From the NCBI GenBank assembly GCA_951799425.1, contig OX637398.1, positions 14,976,270 to 15,040,269 of the forward strand: 64,000 bases of DNA. The letters are read 5' to 3'. Below, piece by piece: positions 12,601 to 21,349 of the stretch. Under the pieces are notes generated by a model. The model saw only the letters and a program-made list of their open reading frames with translations, ran no database searches and was not told the origin of the DNA. The translations under genes were made by a program, and so were the position numbers. The stretch comes from Ilex aquifolium (taxonomy: Eukaryota; Streptophyta; Magnoliopsida; Aquifoliales; Aquifoliaceae). Each line of letters opens with the position of its first letter. Within the stretch, counting starts at the first letter, position 1.

Positions 12601-15117
12601 GAGCTCCACATCGAGCACTTAGCTGAGTCATTCCGAATCCTAAAGGAGTACAAAATGAAGCTCAACCCTGCGAAATGCGCATTCGGTGTCTCAGCAGGGA
12701 AGTTTCTGGGTTTCATAGTTAGCAGCCGAGGAATTGAAGCCAACCCAGAAAATGTCAGACCAATGGTGGAAATGCAATCACCATCCAACACAAAAGAGGT
12801 ACAATGCTTGACAGGCAGGATAGCTGCCCTGAGCCGTTTCGTGTCTAGGTCAAGCGATAAATGCCAGCCATTTTTTCAAGTCCTGAAGAAGGCATTCCAG
12901 TGGGATGCCAAGTGCGAAGAAGCATTCGGAGCCCTAAAAAGCTATATGAGCTCTCCCCCCGTTTTGGTAAGCCCTTTAGAAGGGGAAGTCCTCACCCTCT
13001 ACCTAGCAGTTTCAGATTTTTCGACAAGCGCAGCGCTGGTTAGGGAGCGAGGCAGAGCTCAGCAACCAGTCTATTACTGTAGCAGAGCTCTGAGGGGGGC
13101 AGAGGAGAGATATCCAAAAATAGAAAAACTTGTTCTAGCCCTGGTTACAACAGCTAGAAGACTTAGACCTTATTTCCAGGCTCATACTATCGAGGTCCCA
13201 ACAGATCAGCCGTTGAAACAAGTATTGCATAAGCCAGAGTCTTCAGGGAGATTGGTTAAATGGGCCATAGAGCTCAGTGAGTTTGATATCAGATATAAGC
13301 TAAGAACTGCCATCAAAGGGCAAATTTTGGCGGATTTTATCGCAGAGTTCACAGCAGCAGCGCCTATGGAAACCACAGATTTAATACCAGACCTCCCCAT
13401 ATGGAAGCTTTCAGTAGATGGAGCTGCCAATGCTCAGGGAAGCGGGGCAGGAATGATCCTGACCTCCCCAGAAGGAATAGACGTCGAATATGCCCTCAGA
13501 TTTGGGTTCAAAGCTTCAAATAATGAGGCAGAATATGAAGCTGTCATCGCTGGGCTTAATCTTGCTTGTTCTATGGAAGCAGAGCAGTTGGAGATCTGCA
13601 GCGACTCTCAGCTAGTGGTAAAACAGATAGAAGAGGCCTACGAAGCAAGAGGCGAAAAGATGGTCCTTTACCTCAAAAAGGTACGAGAAATAATGAAAAA
13701 ATTTGTGCAGGTTAAGGTCAGACATGTGCCCAGAGCAGAAAATTCACGAGCAGATGCGTTGGCAAGGTTAGCAACTGCCTCGCAAAAAGACTTGGATATA
13801 CTAATACCAGTGGAGCACCTCCCAGAGCCTTCAGTGAGTATCGAAGAAGAGGACATGCTATCAGTCGAAGCTCAGCCGAGCTGGATGGACCCCATCATAG
13901 GGTACCTGCAGAATGGGACTTTGCCAAGTGATGCTAAAGAGGCATCCAAGCTAAGGGCCAGGTCAGCCCGATTTTCCTTGCTACAAGGAGGTCTGTACAA
14001 GCGTGGATTCTCAACGCCTCTCCTTAAGTGTGTGGGGGATGAGGATGCCAATTATATACTCAGAGAGGTACACGAAGGTATATGTGTCAATCACATAGGG
14101 GCTCGGGCCTTGGCAGGAAAAGTACTAAGGCAAGGGTATTTTTGGCCCACCATGCTCAAAAGCGCCACCGACTTAGTAAGAAAATGCAAGACTTGCCAGG
14201 AGCATGCCAATGTGTCCCACCATCCTCCCGAGCTCCTAACCTCGGTGGTAAGCCCATGGCCTTTTCAGCAGTGGGGTTTGGACATTCTGGGACCCCTTCC
14301 CACCGGTGTGGGACAGTGCAAGTTTGCCATCATAGGAGTGGATTACTTCACCAAATGGGCAGAGGTCGAACCTTTGGCAACAATCACTGAGCAAAAAGTT
14401 CAAAACTTCGTTTGGAAATCGGTAGTTTGCAGGTTTGGGGTTCCCAGAGCGGTTGTGTCTGACAACGGAAAGTAGTTCGACAATTCGAAATTCAAAAGCT
14501 TTTGTGCCGAGCTTGGAATCAAGAACTATTTCTCAGCTCCTGCACATCCCCAATCCAATGGGCAGGCAGAGGTCACAATCAGAACCATAAAGTCAGCCTT
14601 GAAGACCAAACTAGAAAACCTGAAAGGCAAGTGGGTGGAATACATCCCTGAGGTATTATGGGCCTACCGGACCACCGTCAGATCTGCAACTCAGGAAACC
14701 CCTTTTGCTCTGGCCTTTGGAACCGAGGCAGTAGCCCCTGTGGAGATAGGGCTCCAATCACCAAGGGTGGAGTTTGCAGATGCCGAGCACAATGATGAAT
14801 CTCTCCTGTTAAACCTCGATCTCTTGGATGAGAAAAGGGACAGAGCTCTGCAGCGTGTCCGCATTTACCAAAGGAAAACTGCAAGGTATTACGACAGGAA
14901 GGTAAGGCACCGAAGCTTCAAGGCTGGAGACTTGGTACTTAGGAGGCTTCTACTTGCAAGAAAGGATCCCACGCATGGAAAATTGGGGCCCAACTGGGAA
15001 GGGCCCTATATCGTGTCAAGGGTAATCCGACCGGGGAATTACGAATTGCAAACAGAGGAGGGAAAGGTCCTGCCTCACTCGTGGAATGCCGAGCACCTTA
15101 AGAGATTTTTTCAGTAA
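9646..15117 (+). pseudogene. Gag-Pol polyprotein, interrupted by one in-frame TAG
   Basis: One frame of 1,824 codons from ATG 9646 to TAA 15115-15117 is broken only by TAG at 14473-14475 (codon 1610). Domains in order: gag core (about residues 195-345, with GSALAWFHRLPP), a basic Arg/Ser/Lys stretch (about 365-405), and an unusual knuckle C464-x2-H467-x4-H472-x4-C477. Next come protease (LIDNGSSADII, Asp606), reverse transcriptase (YIDD at 974-977), RNase H (about 1100-1230) and a second, archaeal-type RNase H with acidic residues at Asp1258, Asp1320 and Asp1370. Integrase has a zinc site (His1476, His1483, Cys1514, Cys1517) and catalytic Asp1546, Asp1606 and Glu1642 (D-x35-E). The stop falls between Asp1606 and Glu1642, in a motif where relatives have glutamine, so a CAG-to-TAG change is the simplest cause. 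Gag through RNase H would still be made. The piece after the stop (14476-15117) keeps an open frame. Confidence 0.95.
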
Positions 15118-15194
15118 GTGTTACTTGTAATAGAGCTATTTTTAAATCAGAATGAGCAAGTCTTTTATTTACCCTTCAATAGCTTCCAAAGTAA

Positions 15195-15547
15195 AGGCAT
15201 GAGCTCTTCATCTCATAAATATACGATAAGCTTCAAAGCTTATAAATGCAAGATGAGCTCTTCAGCTCATAAATATACGATAAGCTTCAAAGCTTATAAA
15301 TGCAAGATGAGCTCTTCAGGTCATAAATATACGATAAGCTTCAAAGCTTATAAATACAAGATAAGCTCTTCAGCTCATGGATATACGATAAGCTTCAAAG
15401 CTTATAAATGAAAGATGAGCTCTTCAGCTCATAAATATACGATAAGCTTCAAAGCTTATAAATACAAGATGAGCTCTTCAGCTCATGGATATACGATAAG
15501 CTTCAAAGCTTATAAATGAAAGATGAGCTCTTCAGCTCATACAAGCT
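15195..15547. repeat. 54-bp tandem repeats, about six and a half copies
   Basis: Unit starts (GAGCTC or AAGCTC) fall at 15201, 15255, 15309, 15363, 15417, 15471 and 15525, exactly 54 bp apart. Each unit holds two short palindromes, GAGCT-cttc-AGCTC and ATAAGCTT-ca-AAGCTTAT. Because 54 is a multiple of three, the array stays open and encodes a repeated 18-residue peptide in one plus frame. That frame has no start linked to pol and is taken as incidental. The array lies just after the pol stop, inside the retrotransposon. Confidence 0.92.
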
Positions 15548-15563
15548 TCAAGGCTCATAAAAT

Positions 15564-15675
15564 TCAAGACTAGTCTCTTCTTGGAGACACCAACAGTCAA
15601 ATTCAAGACTGGTCTCTTCTTGGAGACACCAACAGTCAAATCCAAAGCTGGTCTCTTCCTGGGGACACCAACAAT
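15564..15675. repeat. 39-bp tandem repeat, three copies
   Basis: Three successive copies of a unit containing 'ctggtctcttcttggagac' and 'accaacagtcaaat' follow the 54-bp array inside the retrotransposon. The unit has internal GTCTC/GAGAC inverse symmetry. A looser duplication follows at about 15772-15890 (cttctgttttccatc versus cttctgttctccatc). Confidence 0.8.
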
Positions 15676-16043
15676 CTTTCCCCATGACTAGTGGTCCTGG
15701 TGCACTGCCACTCGCGGACCCCAATGTGTACAGAACAGCGGATATCACCCGCGTCGTCAGTTGAAGATTAAGGTCTGTACACACAATCTTCTGTTTTCCA
15801 TCAAGGTTCGCGGTCAGATCTCTGGGACTAGACAGGAACTAAGGTCAGTGCAAACATGATCTTCTGTTCTCCATCTACGTCCGCGTTCTGAACACCAAGA
15901 GCTCATATATGGGCATGCATACTCAAGAATAAGAAACCTAGAATTCAGAGTATCCAAGAATATATACGTTCGGAAAAGTGCGCAAAGAATCATAGTCTGG
16001 TATCATTCAAGAAAAGAAAGAAAAATACAAGGAAACAAAGATC

Positions 16044-17131
16044 CTAGTGCTTTTTAAGTTGAGACTTCAGCTCAGCAACCTCTTCCTTCAGGCTAGCATT
16101 CTCCTTCTTCAGCTCGTCCCTCTCCTGTTCAGCCTTGTGAAGTGAATCAAGAAGCTTCTGACCCATGGAGGTAAGGAAGATGGTGGACAGAGAGTCAGGC
16201 GAAGGGGAGCCATCCCTCTTTCGCTTCCTTAAACTCGTGTCGGTGCTCCTACCCTCGTCAGAATCCCCGTCCTCATCAGAATCAGAGAAAGAGGTCCAGG
16301 AAGAGTAAGGAACAGAGGAAAACTCAAACTCAGTAGCCTCAGCCCCAAGCAAATAGAGGTTTGCACTCGTCATCAGCTCGGAATATGTCCTAGACTCCAC
16401 AAGCAGCAATTCGTTGATATTCGCCATCCCTGGTACATCCAGATCAGGTGAACCTGCACAGCAAGGACATAGTAAGAGTATATCTTCAAAAGGAAGGGTT
16501 CAAAAGAGCTCGGCTTGAGCTTACCAATGCGAGAAAAGCTCTTCCAGGACCGAGGAATCCTAGCTTTACGGCAGAAATCCTCAGGAGACCTCCAGGACTC
16601 TCCAGAGGCAAAGAAGAAACGCTTAGACCACCCTTCAGGATTGGAGGGAAGATCTAGAACCAAGTGGCGTAAACTGAAATTCTTCCAACGGAAGAAACTG
16701 AAGCAGGGGGCATCATCTTCTTCAATCTCGAAGAAGTATAGAAACTCAGAGATGAAGGGGAACCTGCCAAGGGCATGCAGGCGGCAGAACAAGAAAAAGC
16801 TTACCATAGCAGCCCATCCTCGTGGAGAAAGGCGAGAAGGACACAGGCCATAGTAGGCAAGAACTCGCCCAACAGCCGGATGAATGGGAAGGCGAAGTCC
16901 CATGTCCAGAGCACCTTGAAAGAAGCAGACTTCCCCTCGAGGGAGGTAGTTGCAGGGCTCGTCGGAGGTAGGGACTCGCAAAGGCAAGTCAAGATCAGGA
17001 AAAAACCGTTTCTTGATATCCACCAAATCAGAAGATTCAAGTATTGAAGGAGACAGGTAGTGACAGTGCCACTTCCATTCGATTCCAAATGAGGTGCGTT
17101 CCTGGAACAGAGAAGAAGCAGAAGCAGCCAT
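16044..17131 (-). CDS. Antisense retroelement gene, two exons, gypsy-type transposon domain plus coiled coil
   Basis: Read on the minus strand, exon 1 is 17131-16525 (ATG at 17131) and exon 2 is 16453-16044. A 71-bp intron with donor GTAAGC and acceptor TGTGCAG joins them through a split glycine codon, giving 338 residues without a stop. Residues about 50-150 (GLRLPIHPAVGRVLAYYGL, then SPRGWAAMVSFFLFCR) match what I know as the 'putative gypsy type transposon' domain (Pfam PF04195). The C-terminal exon is acidic and serine-rich, then has a basic KRKR patch and a leucine-heptad coiled coil. Tat-lineage elements are known to carry such antisense extra frames; their function is unknown. It lies convergent to gag-pol. 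A signal such as KRKR hints at a nuclear location, which is inference only. Confidence 0.7.
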
Positions 17132-17299
17132 CGGAAGTGCTGGTATGGAAAAAGATGCAAAAAATCAAGAAGAAAGTCAAGAATATTTTATGCAAGAAAG
17201 GGAAAGAGGAATTCAACAGATGGTAAGAAGATAGGAAAAGTTGGGAGCTTTTCAGGAAACCAAGAGTCAAGAAAGAGGGAATCAGTTGAGCTTTTCAGA

Positions 17300-18290
17300 T
17301 CGTTTAAGTTTCTTAATTAAATGTAGGTAGTTGCGGTTATGGAAAGTGGAAGCGGTTATGGAAAGTGATCGCGGTTATGGAAAACGATTGGAGAAAAAGG
17401 CGGGAAAAGAAGTTACCCCTCCTATTTGCACTCAAAACAACCTACAAGAATTCTGACCCCACCAAGCAACATACCCTCCATATTTGAGCTCAGCCCAGTC
17501 AAAAACAAGAGCACCTGTATAGCAAGTCTTGAAGGCCTACAATTCTAAGAGCCCTACTCACGTTAGAAAGGAAGAGTTCCTGGTGGGCTCCTCGGTTCAT
17601 CAAAGAAACTTAACAGCATGTAAAAGTTCATAGCCTTGCTTAAAGAAGGCCTAAAGCACTCCTCAAAGCAAGGTGGGGGGAAGAGAAATGTGAAACGTAG
17701 AAGAAAGTCTTCTATTCTCAGAAATATGGAGCATTGGAATTTGTTATCTATTTAAGACAAGAGAGCCATGAAGCTCAGAAAGAACCTTTAAGTTCAGACA
17801 AAAGAGCCAAAAAGCTCAGTAAGAGCTTTTAGGTTCAGAAAGACGAACTGTATAGCTCAGCAAGAGCTCATAGGCTCGCAAACTCGAGCTATGTAGCTCA
17901 GAAGGAGCACACCAGTTCAGAATATCAAGCTGAGCGGCTCAGAATAAAGAAGAATAGAGACTGGTTCCCTAAGAGACCAACTACCGAGCTCAAAAGCTCA
18001 GGAGAAGCAGTTGAGCATAACACCAAGTCTCCTGTACTCTTCAAATCTAGTAATTTTGCTTCAAGAAGTGCACGGCACCCCTTAAAGCAAAGGGGGAAGG
18101 AGGATATGTGTAAGCATAAAAAAAAAAAAAAACAAAGCAAAACAAGTAAGTGTGCAAACGAAAGTCAAAGGAATACATGAATATGATAAACCAGCAATGG
18201 AGAAACAAGATGAAGACCACAAAGTAGCACAAGGTCCTAGCCCAAGTCAAAGTTACATCTCAGAAAATTCCTTACAAATAATTACAATTA
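17300..18290. repeat. Degenerate AGCTCAG-rich spacer in the retrotransposon
   Basis: No coding frame stands out between the two antisense frames. From about 17755 to 18010 the sequence is built on an irregular motif near 'agctcagaaagagct' repeated every 20-30 bp, a decayed relative of the GAGCTC-rich repeats at 15.2 kb. Three near-identical phrases 'gcggttatggaaa' occur at 17332-17385. Confidence 0.6.
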
Positions 18291-18297
18291 AAAAGAC

Positions 18298-20373
18298 CTA
18301 AGTTTCTGGGTGGGGAGTAATTGAAGGATCTCGCAGCTCAGCAGATGAGCCCTCAGCAACAGAAGCAAGGGGAGAGCTTCCAAAAATGTCTTGGGTCCCC
18401 ACTTCCGTTGATTCTGGATCTTGGGCAAGGGTTTCAGTCGCCAAGTCAGCTGAAAATGGTGCAAAAACAGGAACAGCAGGATCTGCAGCTAGGAGCTCAG
18501 GAATCGCCGTTGGAGGCTCAGAAAGTACGATAAGAGCTCCAGAAGTCCCAGGGGCAGGTATGTCTTGACTCAAGGCTGCAGCTGAAGGAACCGAGGCATC
18601 CTCCTCGTTATCAGAGCTAGACTCTTTCATTTCTTCTTCGGTAGGGATAGAAAAATTGAAGTCGAGGTCAGGGAAAGCTTTGATGGCCTTGCGCCTAAAG
18701 GCAAGCCATCCAGTAGCCTACAATGTGGTGGCCTCATCTCTCAGCTCAGCAATTTCTTTGTCCCTCTGTTGGACCAAGCCTTCCTGCTCCTTGAGCTCCT
18801 CGCAGAGCTTGCCATTAGCCTCGTTGAGGGCAAGGTAATCTTGATTGACCTGGATGAGCTCTTTCTTGGCGTCAAAAGCCTCCTGGTTAGCCTTGGACCA
18901 CGCCTCAACCTTAAGCTGCAGGTCTTCCTTAACCAACTTCAGCTCATCTCGATCTTTCTTCTCCCCCTCCTCAGCTCTGACCTTGATTGTCAGTGTGTGT
19001 TTGAGGTCGGAGGCTTGCTTCACCGTCTGCTCATTGAGGGTCTCCATCTGCTCTTTGAGGCTCTCAACCCGAGCTCTGAGATCTTCGTTCTCAAGAGACA
19101 ATTCAGAAACCTTGGTCTTATACTTCTTCAAGACCTGAAATGAGCTCTCTTGGGACCGAACCCGATGCAGTAGACCATTCACATGAAAGGACAGCCTGAA
19201 AATGCGAAAGAACGCATGAGTCCACGAAACAAAGATAAGTAAAGAAGGAGAAGTGGTAGGGCTTACAGCAGCTGCTCCCTGGAGAGCTGAAGAAATGGAC
19301 TCCTCAAGAGGCATAGAAGCAGCCTTCAGAACATCAGACTCAGAGAAAATAGAAGAAAGAGCCCCTGCAACAAGATCCATGTTGTCAAAAAAGGAGTCCT
19401 CATCTTCTTCAGATTTTCTCTCGGTCTTCCCAGAAGCAGTGTATGAGAGCTTTCTGGGTTAGAGGTCGGGGATCACTCCCAAAGCTTTCTCAACCTCAGA
19501 GGAGGAAGGAGAAGTCTGATCTCCCTTTTGAGTAGGCCCCAGCCCAGGATGGGCCACTGGAGGAGCTTTGGGACCGTACCGAACCTTATAAACTTTCATT
19601 AGCTCAGGGGCCTCTCTACTATAGCCCACAGACTCGGCATGCCTAAAGGCAGACCCCAAATATGAAATCTTTTCTTCAACCCCGACTCCACTCACCTTAA
19701 CTTTGCCTTTATCAGGTCTGGGGGGCATGGGAGAAGGGGATTAGGGGGGTCCCTCGGTGCCGGCCTCGGCCTCTCCAGCCCCCACACCGGGAAAGTTGTC
19801 AATTTCATTGCCAACATCCCCCAAATCGGTGTTGTCAGATCGATCCCCTAGTAGCGAAACAGAGGAGCGAGTGGCTCCAGAAGAAGCCTACATAATGGGA
19901 AGAGAAAAAGGAAGACTAAAAGAGCGGTAAAGGGAAGAGGGACTGATTAAGTACTCTCTAATGACCCTTGGGTCAGCGCAGTAACTCCCGACGGCAAGAA
20001 TGTGGACTATAGAGCTCCAATCTACGAAATGAGGAAGTGGGGCTAGGCAATGGTCACGATTCCAAAAGTAAAAGAACCGAAATGCCCAAAAATGTAGCAA
20101 CCACCTCGAATCCGAGGGATCCAGAGCAGAGGAGGAGGTGAAAGGGGCGAAGAACGTACCTAACTCAGGAACAGCGGCAAACAGGAACTTGGAGCAAAAT
20201 CGGGGGAAGGAGACGATGCGAGTCTTCAAGACGAAGGTTGGGAATTCGTTTTCAAGCAAGAAATCAGGAAAGTTCGGGTAAGATCGTCTGAAATCGCAAG
20301 GGGAATAGAGACGAAGAGTAGAGAAGAAGATGAATAGTGCGCAGAAACGGTTCAGGTAGCCGTTTTGGGGCAT
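18298..20373 (-). pseudogene. Second antisense retroelement frame, three in-frame stops
   Basis: From an acceptor-like TTATGTAG at about 19890, the minus strand reads in one frame to a stop at 18298, broken by TAA at about 19744, TAA at about 19460 and TAG at about 18719. Each stop could come from a glutamine codon by one C-to-T change. The product begins ASSGATRSS, has the conserved-looking blocks SPMPPRPDKGK and ALGVIPDL, a long Glu/Lys/Leu coiled coil (about 19150-18720), then WLAFRRKAIKAFPDLDF and an acidic tail. A separate upstream frame starts at ATG 20373 and runs to 19888; it may be exon 1, joined by a short intron whose donor I could not fix. At 19262 a GTAAGC-like donor and at about 19199 a TTTTCAG acceptor exist, but splicing them shifts the frame. 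Layout recalls plant 'putative gypsy type transposon' proteins. Function unknown. Confidence 0.6.
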
Positions 20374-20522
20374 TTAAAGCTTGGGGAACGTGGGCTGAGA
20401 CATGCGCGGGAGTCGAGGAGAGTCATGATTTCTACTAACCGTCAAAAATCTTCAAGTCACGTGCTAGCCACGTGCATATTTAACTCTGACTGGAATACAG
20501 GTCAGCCCCTGCCTAAGATCCT

Positions 20523-20544
20523 AAGGCAAGGGCTGGGGGGCAAC
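20523..20544 (+). other. Polypurine tract
   Basis: The purine-rich stretch AAGGCAAGGGCTGGGGGG, followed by CAAC, ends directly at the 3' LTR. This is the position of the plus-strand primer in LTR retrotransposons. Confidence 0.8.
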
Positions 20545-21272
20545 TGATGATACTTAAAATAAACCCCAGACACGAGCTCAGGAAAAGAGCTCAGCTCTGG
20601 AGTACAGGGAAAATAAACCGAGCTCACCCAGCCACGGTCTGAGCTCGACCAGTCAACACTTGTACTCCCAGCTGAAGACACTAGGTGATAAATGTTAAGA
20701 GGACATCAATTCGACAGCAGATACCATCATAAGGAGAATGAAGCCAATCCAAAGCATGAAATCTGTAACCAACCACGATCCTCTCCTAAAATCAAGGAGA
20801 AGATCCCATAGAGAAAGGCGAAGACTTATACTAGGAGGAGGCCTTTGAAAGCCGGCCGAATGGATTTTAAGCGATCCCGGGATTATAAATGGAGGTAGGG
20901 CTTGATCCCTTCAATATAAGATATAACTCCGGATTAGAGGTAAGCATGAGGCTATAAAAGGGAAGGACAGCCTCCATTGGGGGCAGAGAGCAACTGGAAA
21001 CCCTAATACCCTGAGTATTCTACTGTAACACATTCAATTGATCAATAAAGAGAAAGGAGCAAGAGTCTCCATTAGAGAGTGGACTAGCCGAGCTCATTAG
21101 CCGGTGAACCACTATACTTCTACGGTATCACACGCACTACATGTCGATTAATTAGAGCATTCGTCCTTCGATACACGAGCCTTGTAGCTCAGATGTCATA
21201 TCAAGCCCCACACAGATCGTTCATACCACTTAATCCAGTCCCATAGCTCATTCGCGCAGGTCTACACCATCA
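20545..21272 (+). repeat. 3' LTR
   Basis: 728 bp, the same length as the 5' LTR and different at six positions (five transitions, one transversion). It ends CCATCA, followed by the target copy TATAT at 21273-21277. Confidence 0.95.
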
Positions 21273-21349
21273 TATATAAATTAAGAAAAAAAATTTGAGG
21301 TTGGGCAAGTGTCGCCTGCCGCCTACATACCTCCGCCCTTGACAATATG

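Larger units (their letters stand above)
8856..21272 (+). mobile_element. Full-length Tat-lineage Ty3/gypsy LTR retrotransposon (12,417 bp)
   Basis: Two 728-bp LTRs (8856-9583 and 20545-21272) with inverted ends TGATG/CATCA are flanked by the direct repeat TATAT (8851-8855 and 21273-21277). The order is 5' LTR, PBS, gag-pol in one frame (protease, reverse transcriptase, RNase H, second archaeal-type RNase H, integrase), tandem repeats, two antisense frames, polypurine tract and 3' LTR. The pol order places it in Ty3/gypsy. The second RNase H, the CX2HX4HX4C knuckle and the antisense frames place it in the Tat group. The LTRs differ at six positions (0.8%), five of them transitions, so insertion is recent. 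The integrase frame carries a stop, so this copy cannot move by itself unless the stop is bypassed. Confidence 0.96.
6829..21341. mobile_element. hAT-like element split by the nested gypsy insertion
   Basis: The left end reads CAGCGGCGGAG at 6829. The right end at 21341, read inward on the other strand, is CAAGGGCGGAG (9 of 11 alike). The flanks are ACAACATG (6821-6828) and ACAATATG (21342-21349), an 8-bp target duplication with one change, as hAT elements make. Just inside both ends are related phrases (ttaagggtggacacaacc at 6851 and ttgaggttgggcaagtg near 21295). The 12.4 kb gypsy element (8856-21272) sits inside it, so the hAT-like element is older. A further retroelement-like segment (about 7100-8150) also lies inside. 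No transposase is seen. Confidence 0.55.

Noticed and set aside
15118..15411. Open frame of 97 codons in the 54-bp repeats
   Set aside because: The period is a multiple of three, so a stop-free unit stays open automatically. It begins right after the pol stop and has no codon bias or domain.
19199..19262. Intron with GTAAGC and TTTTCAG in the second antisense frame
   Set aside because: Removing it shifts the downstream coiled-coil frame into stops, while the unspliced frame stays open, so it was not used.
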